Source: Cryobacterium arcticum
Lineage (GTDB): Bacteria; Actinomycetota; Actinomycetes; Actinomycetales; Microbacteriaceae
Direction: 5' to 3'
DNA: 64,000 bases
Assembly: GCF_001679725.1 (NCBI RefSeq)
Contig: NZ_CP016282.1
Location: forward strand, 2,728,001 to 2,792,000
Part shown: piece after piece, positions 34,205 through 41,594 of the stretch
Layout of the letters: every line of letters starts with the position of its first letter
How positions within the stretch are numbered: the first letter of the stretch is position 1
Made by a program: the position numbers and the translations under genes
The notes under the pieces: generated by a model
The model's database searches: none
What the model was told of the DNA's origin: nothing
The model's input: only the letters and a program-made list of their open reading frames with translations

Positions 34205-35074
34205 GTGGCCGACACCACAACGCGCCTCGACATCGATCTGCGCTTCTCGCTGGACGAGCCGGGAGAGGACCGCGAGCCGCTCGTCGGCACCGTCACCGCG
34301 TCCGGCCTGGAGATCGAGGTGTTCCTGAGCAACCCCGAGCGCTTCCTGCACACTCATCTGACGTCGCTGAGCGATCTGCGCACCGTGGCGGCGGGCCTGG
34401 CCGAAAAGTCCCTGGTGCTGTCGGTGTCCGGGCCCGACGGCGTGATCGCCCGAATGGGGGCGGTGCAGGCCCCGCTCGCCCAGCGGATGGTGACCCGCTC
34501 GCCGCATCTGATGCTGGGAACCGCAGCGGCGGTGAGCTCACTGCTCAAGCACTGGCGTCAACCTCTCCCACCGGAGCAACGGGTGCAGCTGCCGCCCACC
34601 ACCCCGTTCCCCCTGGTTCCGACGGTCTCCCGCCGGATCAGGAAACGCGTCACGACCACCCACTACACCCCGGGTTCCGGGCGCCCCCGTCTGATCTTCG
34701 TCGTCGGTTCAGAGAATTGGGACGGCCGTCCTCCCCGCGAGTTCAACCTGCTGCCCGGCGTCACCCGCATCGGCAGTGGTACCGACGCCGACCTGCGCCT
34801 GGACGGGCTCGACCTTCTGCACGCCGAGATCCGGCACGACGAGAACGACGAGTACGTTCTCTACGCGTACGGCAGCGTCGGCGGTGGATCGAGCACGATG
34901 CGGCCGGAGCAGGGGCTGATCCTGCGCACCGGCGCCCGCATCGAGATGGGGCGCTGGCGCATGGGCTTCTTCCGGGAGGAATACGCCGACCATGGCCGGC
35001 CCTACGGCGGCCGGCTCGGCGGGGAACTCTCGGTGCAGAAGCCCCAGCCGGACCGCCGGGCGCAGCCGCGCTGA
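34205..35074 (+). CDS. FHA-domain protein
   Basis: A 289-residue protein with a C-terminal forkhead-associated domain (about residues 175-265), a phosphothreonine-binding module. Recognisable strands are REFNLLPGVTRIGSGTDADL, LDLLHAEIRHDENDEYVLYA and GLILRTGARIEMGRWRMGF. Relative to the GR-S-xxH consensus, the Arg is kept in TRIGSG and HAEI is kept, but the usual Ser before the His is Leu, so phosphopeptide binding may be weakened. The N-terminal 130 residues (LDIDLRFSLDEPGEDREPLV and SLSDLRTVAAGLAEKSLVLS) are beta-rich and unassigned. It starts with GTG 34205, just after the upstream gene. A role in kinase signalling is inferred from the domain only. Confidence 0.75.
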   Translation: MADTTTRLDIDLRFSLDEPGEDREPLVGTVTASGLEIEVFLSNPERFLHTHLTSLSDLRTVAAGLAEKSLVLSVSGPDGVIARMGAVQAPLAQRMVTRSPHLMLGTAAAVSSLLKHWRQPLPPEQRVQLPPTTPFPLVPTVSRRIRKRVTTTHYTPGSGRPRLIFVVGSENWDGRPPREFNLLPGVTRIGSGTDADLRLDGLDLLHAEIRHDENDEYVLYAYGSVGGGSSTMRPEQGLILRTGARIEMGRWRMGFFREEYADHGRPYGGRLGGELSVQKPQPDRRAQPR

Positions 35075-35075
35075 C

Positions 35076-36680
35076 CTAGCTGCCCGACGCAGCCGGCACC
35101 GCGGGCTGCTCGGTCTCCTCCGGGCGCCGGGCCGTGAGCCGCAACGTGGCGACCAGGCCGATGACCAGGAATCCGGCAGCCGCGTACGCGGAGTACCGGG
35201 TACCTTCGCTGAAGGCTTCCTTGGCGGCCTCGGCCACGGCCGGGCTCTGGGCCTCCAGGGCCGGGATGGCCGCGCCGGCGCTGTCGACAACGGCATCCAC
35301 GATCTGGGTGCTCGTGGCCGCGGGCACGTCGAGGTCGGCCAGCTTGGCGTCGAGCGACAGGCCCACCGAGGTGAACAGCACAGTGCCCAGAACGGCGATG
35401 CCGAGGGCCGAACCGATCTGCCGGGCCGTGCTCGAGGTGCCGGACCCCTGACCGCTCTGCTCCACGGGCACGTCGCCGAGCACCACGCCGGTGAGCTGCG
35501 CGGTGGCCAGGCCCACGCCCAGTCCGTAGACGAACAGGAACGGCACAATCACGAGCCACGTCGCATCCGCCGTGATGACGGTGCCCAGGCCCGCGACGCC
35601 GATGATCTCGGCGACAATGCCCACGCGCACGATGGTCAACGGAGTGACCTTGTTGCCGAAGGCTCCGGCCAGGCCGCTGGCGACGAACGAGCCGATCGCC
35701 AAGGCCAGCAGCACGAAGCCGGTCTGCAGGGCGTCGTAGCCGAGCACGTTCTGCAGCCAGAGGGGCAGCGAGAGGATGATGCCGAACTCACCCAGCGACA
35801 CGATCAAGGCGGCGATGTTGCCGTTGCGGAACGAGGCGATCCTGAACAGCGAGAAGGCCAGCAGGGTGCTCTTGCCCAAGCGCTGGCGGCGGATGCCCCA
35901 CCAGACGAACAGGACGCCGGACACGAGGGTGATCAGGAAGGCGATCGGGATGATGGACAGCTCGAACGGCCAGGTCCAGTCGCCGATGGTGGGCGCGGTC
36001 TTGGTGAGCCACCAGCCGTAGGTGCGGCCCTCGATGAGGCCGAAGACCAGGGATGCGCTGGTGATCACGGACAGCACGGCACCGACCACGTCGATGCGGC
36101 GGGGTTCGCCGGCGTCCTTGGACTCGGAGACGAAGATGAGCACGCCGACGATGATGACCAGCCCCAGCGGCACATTGATGCCGAACGCCCAGCGCCAGGA
36201 GAAGTAGGTGGTGAGCCAGCCGCCGAGGAGCGGGCCGACCGCGACCATGCCGCCGATGGTGGAGCCCCAGATGGCGAAGGCGATGCCGCGGTCTCGCCCC
36301 CGGAAGGTGGCGTTGATCAGCGACAGTGTGGTCGGCAGCACCATGGCACCACCGACGCCCTGCACGAGCCGGGAGGCGATGAGTAGGTCGCCTGTCTGGG
36401 CGAGGGCGGCGAGCACCGAGGCGGCGGCGAAGATCACGACGCCGGTGAGCAGGATGCGCCGTCGTCCGTAGCGGTCGGCCAGCGACCCGAAGACCAACAG
36501 GAGCGCCGCGAAGACCAGCGTGTAGCTCTCCTGCACCCACTGCACCTGGGTGGAGGTGATGCCCAGGTCATCGACGATCGAGGGGATGGCGACGTTGACG
36601 ATGGTGGAGTCGACGATGATCAGGGCAACGGCGATGCTGATGAAGACCAGGCCGAACCACCGGCGGCGTGCGCCGGTCAT
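35076..36680 (-). CDS. DHA2-type (14-helix) MFS multidrug exporter
   Basis: A 534-residue drug:H+ antiporter-2 family exporter (EmrB/QacA type). Helix 1 carries IVDSTIVNVAIPSIVDDLGI, the motif DSTIVNVA being diagnostic. Motif A follows helix 2 as GSLADRYGRRRILL, and motif C is in GPLLGGWLTTYFSWRWAFGI. A C-terminal cytoplasmic tail ends in RPEETEQPAVPAASGS. ATG 36680 overlaps the stop codon of the TspO-like gene (ATGA), so the two are coupled and both are probably repressed by the divergent MarR protein. The exported compound is unknown. Confidence 0.92.
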   Translation of the reverse strand: MTGARRRWFGLVFISIAVALIIVDSTIVNVAIPSIVDDLGITSTQVQWVQESYTLVFAALLLVFGSLADRYGRRRILLTGVVIFAAASVLAALAQTGDLLIASRLVQGVGGAMVLPTTLSLINATFRGRDRGIAFAIWGSTIGGMVAVGPLLGGWLTTYFSWRWAFGINVPLGLVIIVGVLIFVSESKDAGEPRRIDVVGAVLSVITSASLVFGLIEGRTYGWWLTKTAPTIGDWTWPFELSIIPIAFLITLVSGVLFVWWGIRRQRLGKSTLLAFSLFRIASFRNGNIAALIVSLGEFGIILSLPLWLQNVLGYDALQTGFVLLALAIGSFVASGLAGAFGNKVTPLTIVRVGIVAEIIGVAGLGTVITADATWLVIVPFLFVYGLGVGLATAQLTGVVLGDVPVEQSGQGSGTSSTARQIGSALGIAVLGTVLFTSVGLSLDAKLADLDVPAATSTQIVDAVVDSAGAAIPALEAQSPAVAEAAKEAFSEGTRYSAYAAAGFLVIGLVATLRLTARRPEETEQPAVPAASGS

Positions 36681-37486
36681 GCGCGCACCGGCTCGGCTGC
36701 GCTGAGGCGGCGGGGAGCGGGAACCCGCAGCACCACGGTGACGGCCACGACCGCGACCACCGCGACGATGGCGGCGACGGCCGTGGGGGTGGAGAGCAGG
36801 TCCCCGGTGAGCCGCGCGACGGCCACCCAGGCCAGACCCCAGCAGAGGGCGAGGGTGGGGGTGAGCCGGCCCCGGCCGACCACGGCCAGCAGCACGCCGA
36901 CCAGGCCGGCGACGGCGATCACCACGACACCCCAGACATCCGGCGACAGGCCGAACCCGGTGAATCCGGCCGCGACCAGCACCGCGGTGATGTTCGCGGC
37001 CGTGGCCACGCAGACCCAGCCGAGGTAGAGGCCCAGGGTGCCGTCCACGAGGACGGTCTCGATGAGGGTGCGCGGCCGGGTGTCCAGGACGATCAGGAAG
37101 ATCCAGACGAGCACGGCCAGCAGCAGCACGATCACAGGAACGCTGAGCCAGAGCAGGTCGAACTGCACGCTGAGGATCCAGGCCGCGTTGAGCAGGAGAG
37201 ACGCGGCGATGGCGTACCCGAGTCGGCGCTGCCGCGGGTCGGTCTTCTGCCGGGGCAGGAACTGCCAGATGGCGTAGAGCACGAGGCCCGCATAGATCGG
37301 AGTCCAGATCGCGAAGGCCGGGCCGCCGGGGGCGATGGGTGTGGCGTCGGCGGCCAGGGCGCCGCCGGAGGCGGTCTGGATGGGCGTGCCGCCCGCGGCT
37401 CCCGAGCCGATGAACGATCCCACCAGGGCGAGGATGGCGCTGAGCAGAACGGTGCCTTGGCGAAGCAGGTCTCGGGACACTGTCAT
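36677..37486 (-). CDS. TspO/MBR family membrane protein
   Basis: A 269-residue tryptophan-rich membrane protein of the TspO/MBR family. The family signature is PGGPAFAIWTPIYAGLVLYAIWQF (about residues 52-75, quoted as PGGPAFAIWTPIY and LYAIWQF). Seven or more hydrophobic helices follow, making it longer than the five-helix TspO core of about 160 residues; the extra C-terminal helices (ALCWGLAWVAVARL, AAIVAVVAVVAVTVVL) are unassigned. TspO proteins bind porphyrins and other ligands and act in stress responses. AAAGGAG lies 7 nt before ATG 37486. It is the first gene of the operon with the exporter. Confidence 0.83.
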   Translation of the reverse strand: MTVSRDLLRQGTVLLSAILALVGSFIGSGAAGGTPIQTASGGALAADATPIAPGGPAFAIWTPIYAGLVLYAIWQFLPRQKTDPRQRRLGYAIAASLLLNAAWILSVQFDLLWLSVPVIVLLLAVLVWIFLIVLDTRPRTLIETVLVDGTLGLYLGWVCVATAANITAVLVAAGFTGFGLSPDVWGVVVIAVAGLVGVLLAVVGRGRLTPTLALCWGLAWVAVARLTGDLLSTPTAVAAIVAVVAVVAVTVVLRVPAPRRLSAAEPVRA

Positions 37487-37526
37487 GGGGATCTCCTTTA
37501 TGCCGACGTTTGTGCAGACGCGAGCA

Positions 37527-37548
37527 GATCAATTGATCAGCTAGCTGA
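37527..37548. promoter_or_regulatory. Overlapping palindromes, candidate MarR operator
   Basis: GATCAATTGATC (37527-37538) and TCAGCTAGCTGA (37537-37548) are two perfect 12-bp palindromes overlapping by 2 bp. They lie between the TspO/exporter operon and the divergent marR gene, just upstream of its -10 box. Confidence 0.7.
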
Positions 37549-37565
37549 CTAAACCACGGTAGCAG

Positions 37566-37571
37566 TACGGT
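37566..37571 (+). promoter_or_regulatory. -10 box TACGGT for leaderless marR
   Basis: TACGGT, then GAAGGG, then GTG 37578. The -35 region falls within the palindromic operator, so autorepression is likely. Confidence 0.55.
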
Positions 37572-37577
37572 GAAGGG

Positions 37578-38036
37578 GTGACCACTCCCGAATTCGATTC
37601 CCCGGACGCCGCATCCGCCGGCGAGGCGATGGCGCAGTGGCCCAACGGCCGACTGCTCTCCACAGCGGCCCGGCTCGTGGAGCACGCCTGGGTGGAGGCG
37701 CTCGCGTCGCTCGGTCTCACCCATGCCGGCCTCATCGTGCTGCACCTGCTGGGCCCGGGCGCGCGCAGTCAGACCGAACTGGCCCGGGAGGCGCGCGTGC
37801 AGACCCAGACCATGTCGCGCACACTCGACAGGCTCGAGCGCGAGGGGCTCATCGCGCGCATCCGGGACGAACGCGACGCCCGCCGCCACCTGGTGACACG
37901 CACGGATGCCGGCACCGCGGCCTGGCGGCAGGCCCGCACGCTCGAGGCCGATGTGTTTCCGCCGCTCGAGAACGCCGACGAGCTGCGGGCCGCGCTGCTG
38001 CAGATCATCGCTGCGTCATCGGCCCGGCGCTGGTGA
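37578..38036 (+). CDS. MarR family transcriptional regulator
   Basis: A 152-residue MarR-type winged-helix repressor. The DNA-binding part reads LIVLHLLGPGARSQTELARE, ARVQTQTMSRTLDRLEREGL and the wing RIRDERDARRHLVTRTDAG. Flanking helices form the dimer interface. The divergent arrangement with an exporter operon and the shared palindromic operator are classic for a ligand-relieved repressor of drug efflux. GTG 37578 is fixed by the TACGGT box 6 nt upstream. Confidence 0.9.
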   Translation: MTTPEFDSPDAASAGEAMAQWPNGRLLSTAARLVEHAWVEALASLGLTHAGLIVLHLLGPGARSQTELAREARVQTQTMSRTLDRLEREGLIARIRDERDARRHLVTRTDAGTAAWRQARTLEADVFPPLENADELRAALLQIIAASSARRW

Positions 38037-38060
38037 GACCGACTCGGTGAGGCGCCGGCG

Positions 38061-39755
38061 CTAGAGCGCCTTGACCATCTTCTCCAGCCGGCGCAAGGTC
38101 TTCCGAGCATCGGCGAGCACCACGTCGACGGTGTCGTCGGGCTCCTCGGCCCGCGCCAACAGCAGCCCGTAGACCAGGGTGTTCTCACCGGCCTCGTGGG
38201 CGGTCTGGCCCGCTCGTTCCACCTCGTCGAGCAGCAGCTGCCTGTCGTGCCGGTCGCCGAGCCGCTTCACGAGGGGCTTGGCGACCCCGGCGATGTCGTC
38301 GTACCGGCCGCGGAGTTCGTCGAACCTCGCGGCGGCCTTGTCGAAGGCCTTCGCGCTCTTCCTGGCGGCCTTCTTCCCTGTTTTCTTTTTCGCCCGGTTG
38401 TCGGGCTCGAGGCGCACCGGCTGCGCCTGGGCCACGGCCTCGGCGGCGTAGCGCAGGCGGCGCGCGGCCTTCCGCACCTCGTGCAGGGCAGGTTCGGGCG
38501 CATCCGCCCCGGCCACGGCATCGACGCGCTTCGCGAGCGTGCGCACGGCCCCGGCGAGGTCGCGCCGGATCTCGGCCGCGGCCGGGCGGTCGGCCTTCGG
38601 TCCGAACGGCGGCCACTCCGCAAACGCGTCCAGGGCATCCAGCGTCCGGTAGTACCGGGCGCTCAGCAGGTAGCCGCGCACGCCGTCGAGGGCCTCCGCG
38701 TGCTCCCGCCGCGCTCCCCCGACGAGACGAATGTCGGCGTCCGTCGTGGAGTGCGGGGCGGCGGCGGCGAGCTCGGCGGCCAGCCTGGCGCCGCGAACCT
38801 CGACGTCCCGCACGCGGCCCAGCTCGATTCCGAGGTGCTTGAGTTCGAAGCGCAGCTCGGTGACGGCGGTCTTCTCGAACAGGCGGCCGTAGACCGCGAG
38901 CACGCTGCGCAGCCGGCGCACCGTCGTGCGCATCTTGTGCACGGCGTCGGGCGCATCCGCTCGCGCCAGGGGATCGTTGGCGATCAGGGTGGCGGTGAGG
39001 TCGCGCAGTGCTCCCACGACGATCACGGCCGCGGACTCGGGGTCCAGCAGAGCGGGCGAGGGCAGCAGGCCCGGCAGCACCGGGCTCACGGCAAGGTCTG
39101 TGAGCGAGTCGACGCCCACCGCACGGGCGATCTTTGCCACGCTGGCCGACGGATGCGCACCCGCCGCCGACAGGGTCGCCTCGATGGCGTCGAGCAGGCG
39201 GGTGCGTTCCTTGCGGGTGTCGGGAGCACCAGCCAGCAGCTCTACCTCCCACTCCCGCCACTTGCGGTAGGTGCCGCCGCGGGCATCGGAGGCCGCGACC
39301 TCGTCGTCGGCGACCTCGGCGAGAGGTTCGGCGTCGGGGCCCAGTAGGTGTGTCGTCGTACGCACTGTCGAGATGCGGGCCAACGGCGTGAGCGCCCGGT
39401 CGCGCACGATGGCGCGCACCGGCTCGAGCACCTCGTCGGGCACTGTACCGGCGTCGTCGGGCTCTCCGGTCTGGCCGGTCTCGCCGATGTCGAGGGGCCA
39501 GTGCACTTCGGTGCGACCTTCGTCGGCGGGGGTCTTCAGATGCCACCCGGCGTCGCCGCCGCCCTCCCGGCGACGCAGCACAATGCGGTGGCGTGCGAGG
39601 TCCCTGGTGTCGGTGTCGTAGTACACCGCCGTCAGGGTGAACGGGTCGTGCGTCTCGACGGCCGTGACTCCGCGGATGCCCCGGAGTGGAGGCACCTGGC
39701 TGCCGTCGACGACGTCATACTTGCGTTCGATCTCGGTCTGTTCGCGCCCAGTCAT
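38061..39755 (-). CDS. CYTH and CHAD domain protein
   Basis: A 564-residue protein with an N-terminal CYTH (triphosphate tunnel) domain and a C-terminal CHAD domain. The CYTH signature ExExK is EIERK (residues 8-12), followed by VYYDTDTRDLARHRIVLRRR. The CHAD domain (about 245-560) has paired helical repeats with VHKMRTTVRRLRSVLAVYGR and LHEVRKAARRLRYAAEAVAQ, whose His and basic residues bind polyphosphate. A lysine-rich insert (AKKKTGKKAARKSAKAFDK, about residues 460-480) interrupts CHAD. The likely role is binding or hydrolysis of inorganic triphosphate or polyphosphate. It is a single-gene unit convergent with marR. Confidence 0.9.
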   Translation of the reverse strand: MTGREQTEIERKYDVVDGSQVPPLRGIRGVTAVETHDPFTLTAVYYDTDTRDLARHRIVLRRREGGGDAGWHLKTPADEGRTEVHWPLDIGETGQTGEPDDAGTVPDEVLEPVRAIVRDRALTPLARISTVRTTTHLLGPDAEPLAEVADDEVAASDARGGTYRKWREWEVELLAGAPDTRKERTRLLDAIEATLSAAGAHPSASVAKIARAVGVDSLTDLAVSPVLPGLLPSPALLDPESAAVIVVGALRDLTATLIANDPLARADAPDAVHKMRTTVRRLRSVLAVYGRLFEKTAVTELRFELKHLGIELGRVRDVEVRGARLAAELAAAAPHSTTDADIRLVGGARREHAEALDGVRGYLLSARYYRTLDALDAFAEWPPFGPKADRPAAAEIRRDLAGAVRTLAKRVDAVAGADAPEPALHEVRKAARRLRYAAEAVAQAQPVRLEPDNRAKKKTGKKAARKSAKAFDKAAARFDELRGRYDDIAGVAKPLVKRLGDRHDRQLLLDEVERAGQTAHEAGENTLVYGLLLARAEEPDDTVDVVLADARKTLRRLEKMVKAL

Positions 39756-39827
39756 GATTACTGTCTACTACCTTGGATGGATACGGCGGAGCAACATCGC
39801 CGTGTCAGACACGTATTGGGGGACACG

Positions 39828-40409
39828 ATGACGGCGACAGAACCAGAGATCGGTGAGCCGCGCTGGCATGCCGATCCGCAAGGCGGACCTGGCCTGCGCT
39901 GGTGGGACGGCACCCAGTGGACGTCGGCTGTGATGGGCCCGGCCGAGCTGGGTCCCCCGGTGCAACAGCCGTTGCCGGAAGGAACTCCGGTCTATACCGC
40001 GAGTCTGTGGGCGATCGTCTTCCTGCCCCTGCTGGCGACAGCGGTGTTGCTGTCGATGCCGCTCCGGTTGTTCCCGGCCGACTTCGACCCCACCGCTGAA
40101 CCGTTCGTGCCGCCGGTGGACCTGTCGGGCCTTGTTCGGAATCTTCTGAGCGTGGCTATCTACGCCGCATCCGTGGGGTTGGCGTTCGCCGACCGGCGAG
40201 CGTTGGAGCGTGCCGGATACGTGCGCCCGTTCCACTGGGCCTGGTCGTTCCTGTCTCCGCCCGTCTACATCGTCGGCCGGTCGATCATCGTCCAGCGCCG
40301 CATCGGACGCGGGCTCACGCCCATCTGGGTCTGGCTGGGTGTGGCCGTCATCGGACTCGTGGCCACCCTCAGCCGCACGGCAGAGCTCTTCAGCTCTGTC
40401 TTGGGGTGA
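39828..40409 (+). CDS. DUF2510 domain membrane protein
   Basis: A 193-residue actinobacterial protein with an N-terminal DUF2510 motif, a short Trp-rich module (PRWHADPQGGPGLRWWDGTQ, then WTSAVMGP). Four hydrophobic segments follow: LWAIVFLPLLATAVLLSM, GLVRNLLSVAIYAASVGLAF, FLSPPVYIVGRSIIV and WVWLGVAVIGLVATLS. DUF2510 modules are often attached to membrane domains and their function is unknown. ATG 39828 has GGGGGA 5 nt upstream; the long open frame upstream is antisense to the CYTH-CHAD gene. It ends 1 bp before the convergent HAD gene. Confidence 0.8.
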   Translation: MTATEPEIGEPRWHADPQGGPGLRWWDGTQWTSAVMGPAELGPPVQQPLPEGTPVYTASLWAIVFLPLLATAVLLSMPLRLFPADFDPTAEPFVPPVDLSGLVRNLLSVAIYAASVGLAFADRRALERAGYVRPFHWAWSFLSPPVYIVGRSIIVQRRIGRGLTPIWVWLGVAVIGLVATLSRTAELFSSVLG

Positions 40410-40410
40410 C

Positions 40411-41250
40411 CTAACCCTCCAGCGGGGCGAGCGAGAAGACGACTCCGTGGTCGTGCAGCTCGATGCGCAGACGGTCAAGGCTCGGCACGACGAGGTCGGC
40501 GTCGAGTTCCTCGGCCGAGTGGGTGCCGACGACTCCGATGGTGGCGCATCCAGCAGCTCGACCTGCGGCCAGGCCGGCCGGCGCGTCTTCGATCACCACG
40601 CACTGGCGGGCGTCGAGGCCGAGCCGGTCGGCCGCTTCCAGGAAGGGGTCCGGGGCGGGCTTGCCCTTGACGGTGTCATCGATCGTGACCACGGTGGCGG
40701 GTGTGTTGAAGCCCGTGGCGGTCAGGCGCACGTGGCAGAGGTCCCGGCTGCACGAGGTGACGATGGCACGCCGGCCTTCCGGGATGCTCGCCATCAGTTC
40801 GGCGGCGCCGGGCAGGATGGTGATGTCGTCGGTGTCGCTCAGCTCAAGCTCGGTGACCCGGCGGATGGAGGATTCAACCTTGTCGGCGGACACGAGGTCG
40901 GCCACCATCTCCCGGGCCGGACGCCCGTGCTGCACGCCGGAGAAGAGTGCGCCGAAGCCCATCTCGTCGGCCCAGCGCTGCCATGACCGGTTCACGGCCT
41001 TGGTCGAGTCGACGAGGGTGCCATCCATGTCGAACAACACGCCCTGGAAGACGCGGCCCAGGACCGTGCGGGGGTCTGCGATGGCATCGGGATCCGCGTC
41101 GGGGTCTGCGCCTGCGCCTGCTCCCGCTTCCGCGTCAGAGGCAGGATCGGCCTGAGGGACGGCCTTGAGCACCGAACGGAGAACGGACTCGATGTCGGCT
41201 TCACCCGAGGTCTCAGTGCTGGTGGCCGGTGCGCTCTCGGGGGTCGACAT
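40411..41250 (-). CDS. HAD family sugar-phosphatase-like hydrolase
   Basis: A 279-residue HAD-superfamily hydrolase with a helical cap (subfamily IA), closest in style to glycerol-3-phosphatase, 2-deoxyglucose-6-phosphatase and beta-phosphoglucomutase-like enzymes. Motif I is LFDMDGTLVDS (nucleophile D74, acid D76), motif II is IVTSCSRD, the motif III lysine is in TVKGKPAPDPFLEAA, and motif IV is VVIEDAPAGLAAG. An 80-residue acidic, Ala/Asp-rich N-terminal extension precedes the domain and has no family match. A later start cannot be excluded, but no stronger ribosome site was found. It is convergent with the DUF2510 gene. Confidence 0.82.
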   Translation of the reverse strand: MSTPESAPATSTETSGEADIESVLRSVLKAVPQADPASDAEAGAGAGADPDADPDAIADPRTVLGRVFQGVLFDMDGTLVDSTKAVNRSWQRWADEMGFGALFSGVQHGRPAREMVADLVSADKVESSIRRVTELELSDTDDITILPGAAELMASIPEGRRAIVTSCSRDLCHVRLTATGFNTPATVVTIDDTVKGKPAPDPFLEAADRLGLDARQCVVIEDAPAGLAAGRAAGCATIGVVGTHSAEELDADLVVPSLDRLRIELHDHGVVFSLAPLEG

Positions 41251-41362
41251 GGTGATCCTGATTCCGGAGCACGGTTGTGGTCAGCACCCCGCGGATGCGA
41301 ACATGCCCCTCATTCGACCCTAACGAAGCCATTCCCGAGCCGGTAATCGACGCGGTATCCGC

Positions 41363-41428
41363 TTGGTCGAGCACGCCGGCACCGCTGGTCGAGCACGCCG
41401 GCACCGCTGGTCGAGCACGCCGGCACCG
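41363..41428 (+). repeat. Tandem array, 22 bp x 3
   Basis: Three near-identical 22-bp units: CTGGTCGAGCACGCCGGCAC plus CG. Only the first base of the first unit differs. Each begins with the GGTCGAGC half of the dispersed-repeat core. It abuts the 46-bp array. Confidence 0.9.
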
Positions 41429-41430
41429 GC

Positions 41431-41591
41431 GGTCGAGCGTGTAGAGACCCGCTGGCTACGCATCCCGAGTCCCGGTGGTCGAGCTTGTCGAGACCCGGTG
41501 GCGACGCATCCCGAGTCCCGGTGGTCGAACTTGTCGAGACCCGCTGGCGACGCATCCCGAGTCCCGGTGGTCGAGCTTGTCGAGACCCGGT
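41431..41591 (+). repeat. Tandem array, 46 bp x 3.5
   Basis: Four copies of the core GGTCGAGCTTGTCGAGACC with variants (starting at 41431, 41477, 41523 and 41569), each except the last followed by a CGCATCCCGAGTCCCGGT tail. The period is exactly 46 bp. The last copy ends about 3 bp before the stop codon of the HNH gene. The core is the reverse complement of the cores at 13.37, 43.6, 56.65 and 62.2 kb. Confidence 0.9.
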
Positions 41592-41594
41592 GGG

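Larger units (their letters stand above)
41251..41594. other. Intergenic region holding two short tandem arrays
   Basis: A 344-bp non-coding stretch between the HAD gene (promoter side) and the HNH gene (3' side). The first 110 bp hold the HAD upstream region. The remainder is the 22-bp and 46-bp tandem repeats listed separately. Confidence 0.7.

Noticed and set aside
36681..37889. N-terminal extension of the DHA2 exporter
   Set aside because: It is antisense to marR and out of frame over the TspO-like gene; the exporter starts normally at 36680 with an ATGA overlap.
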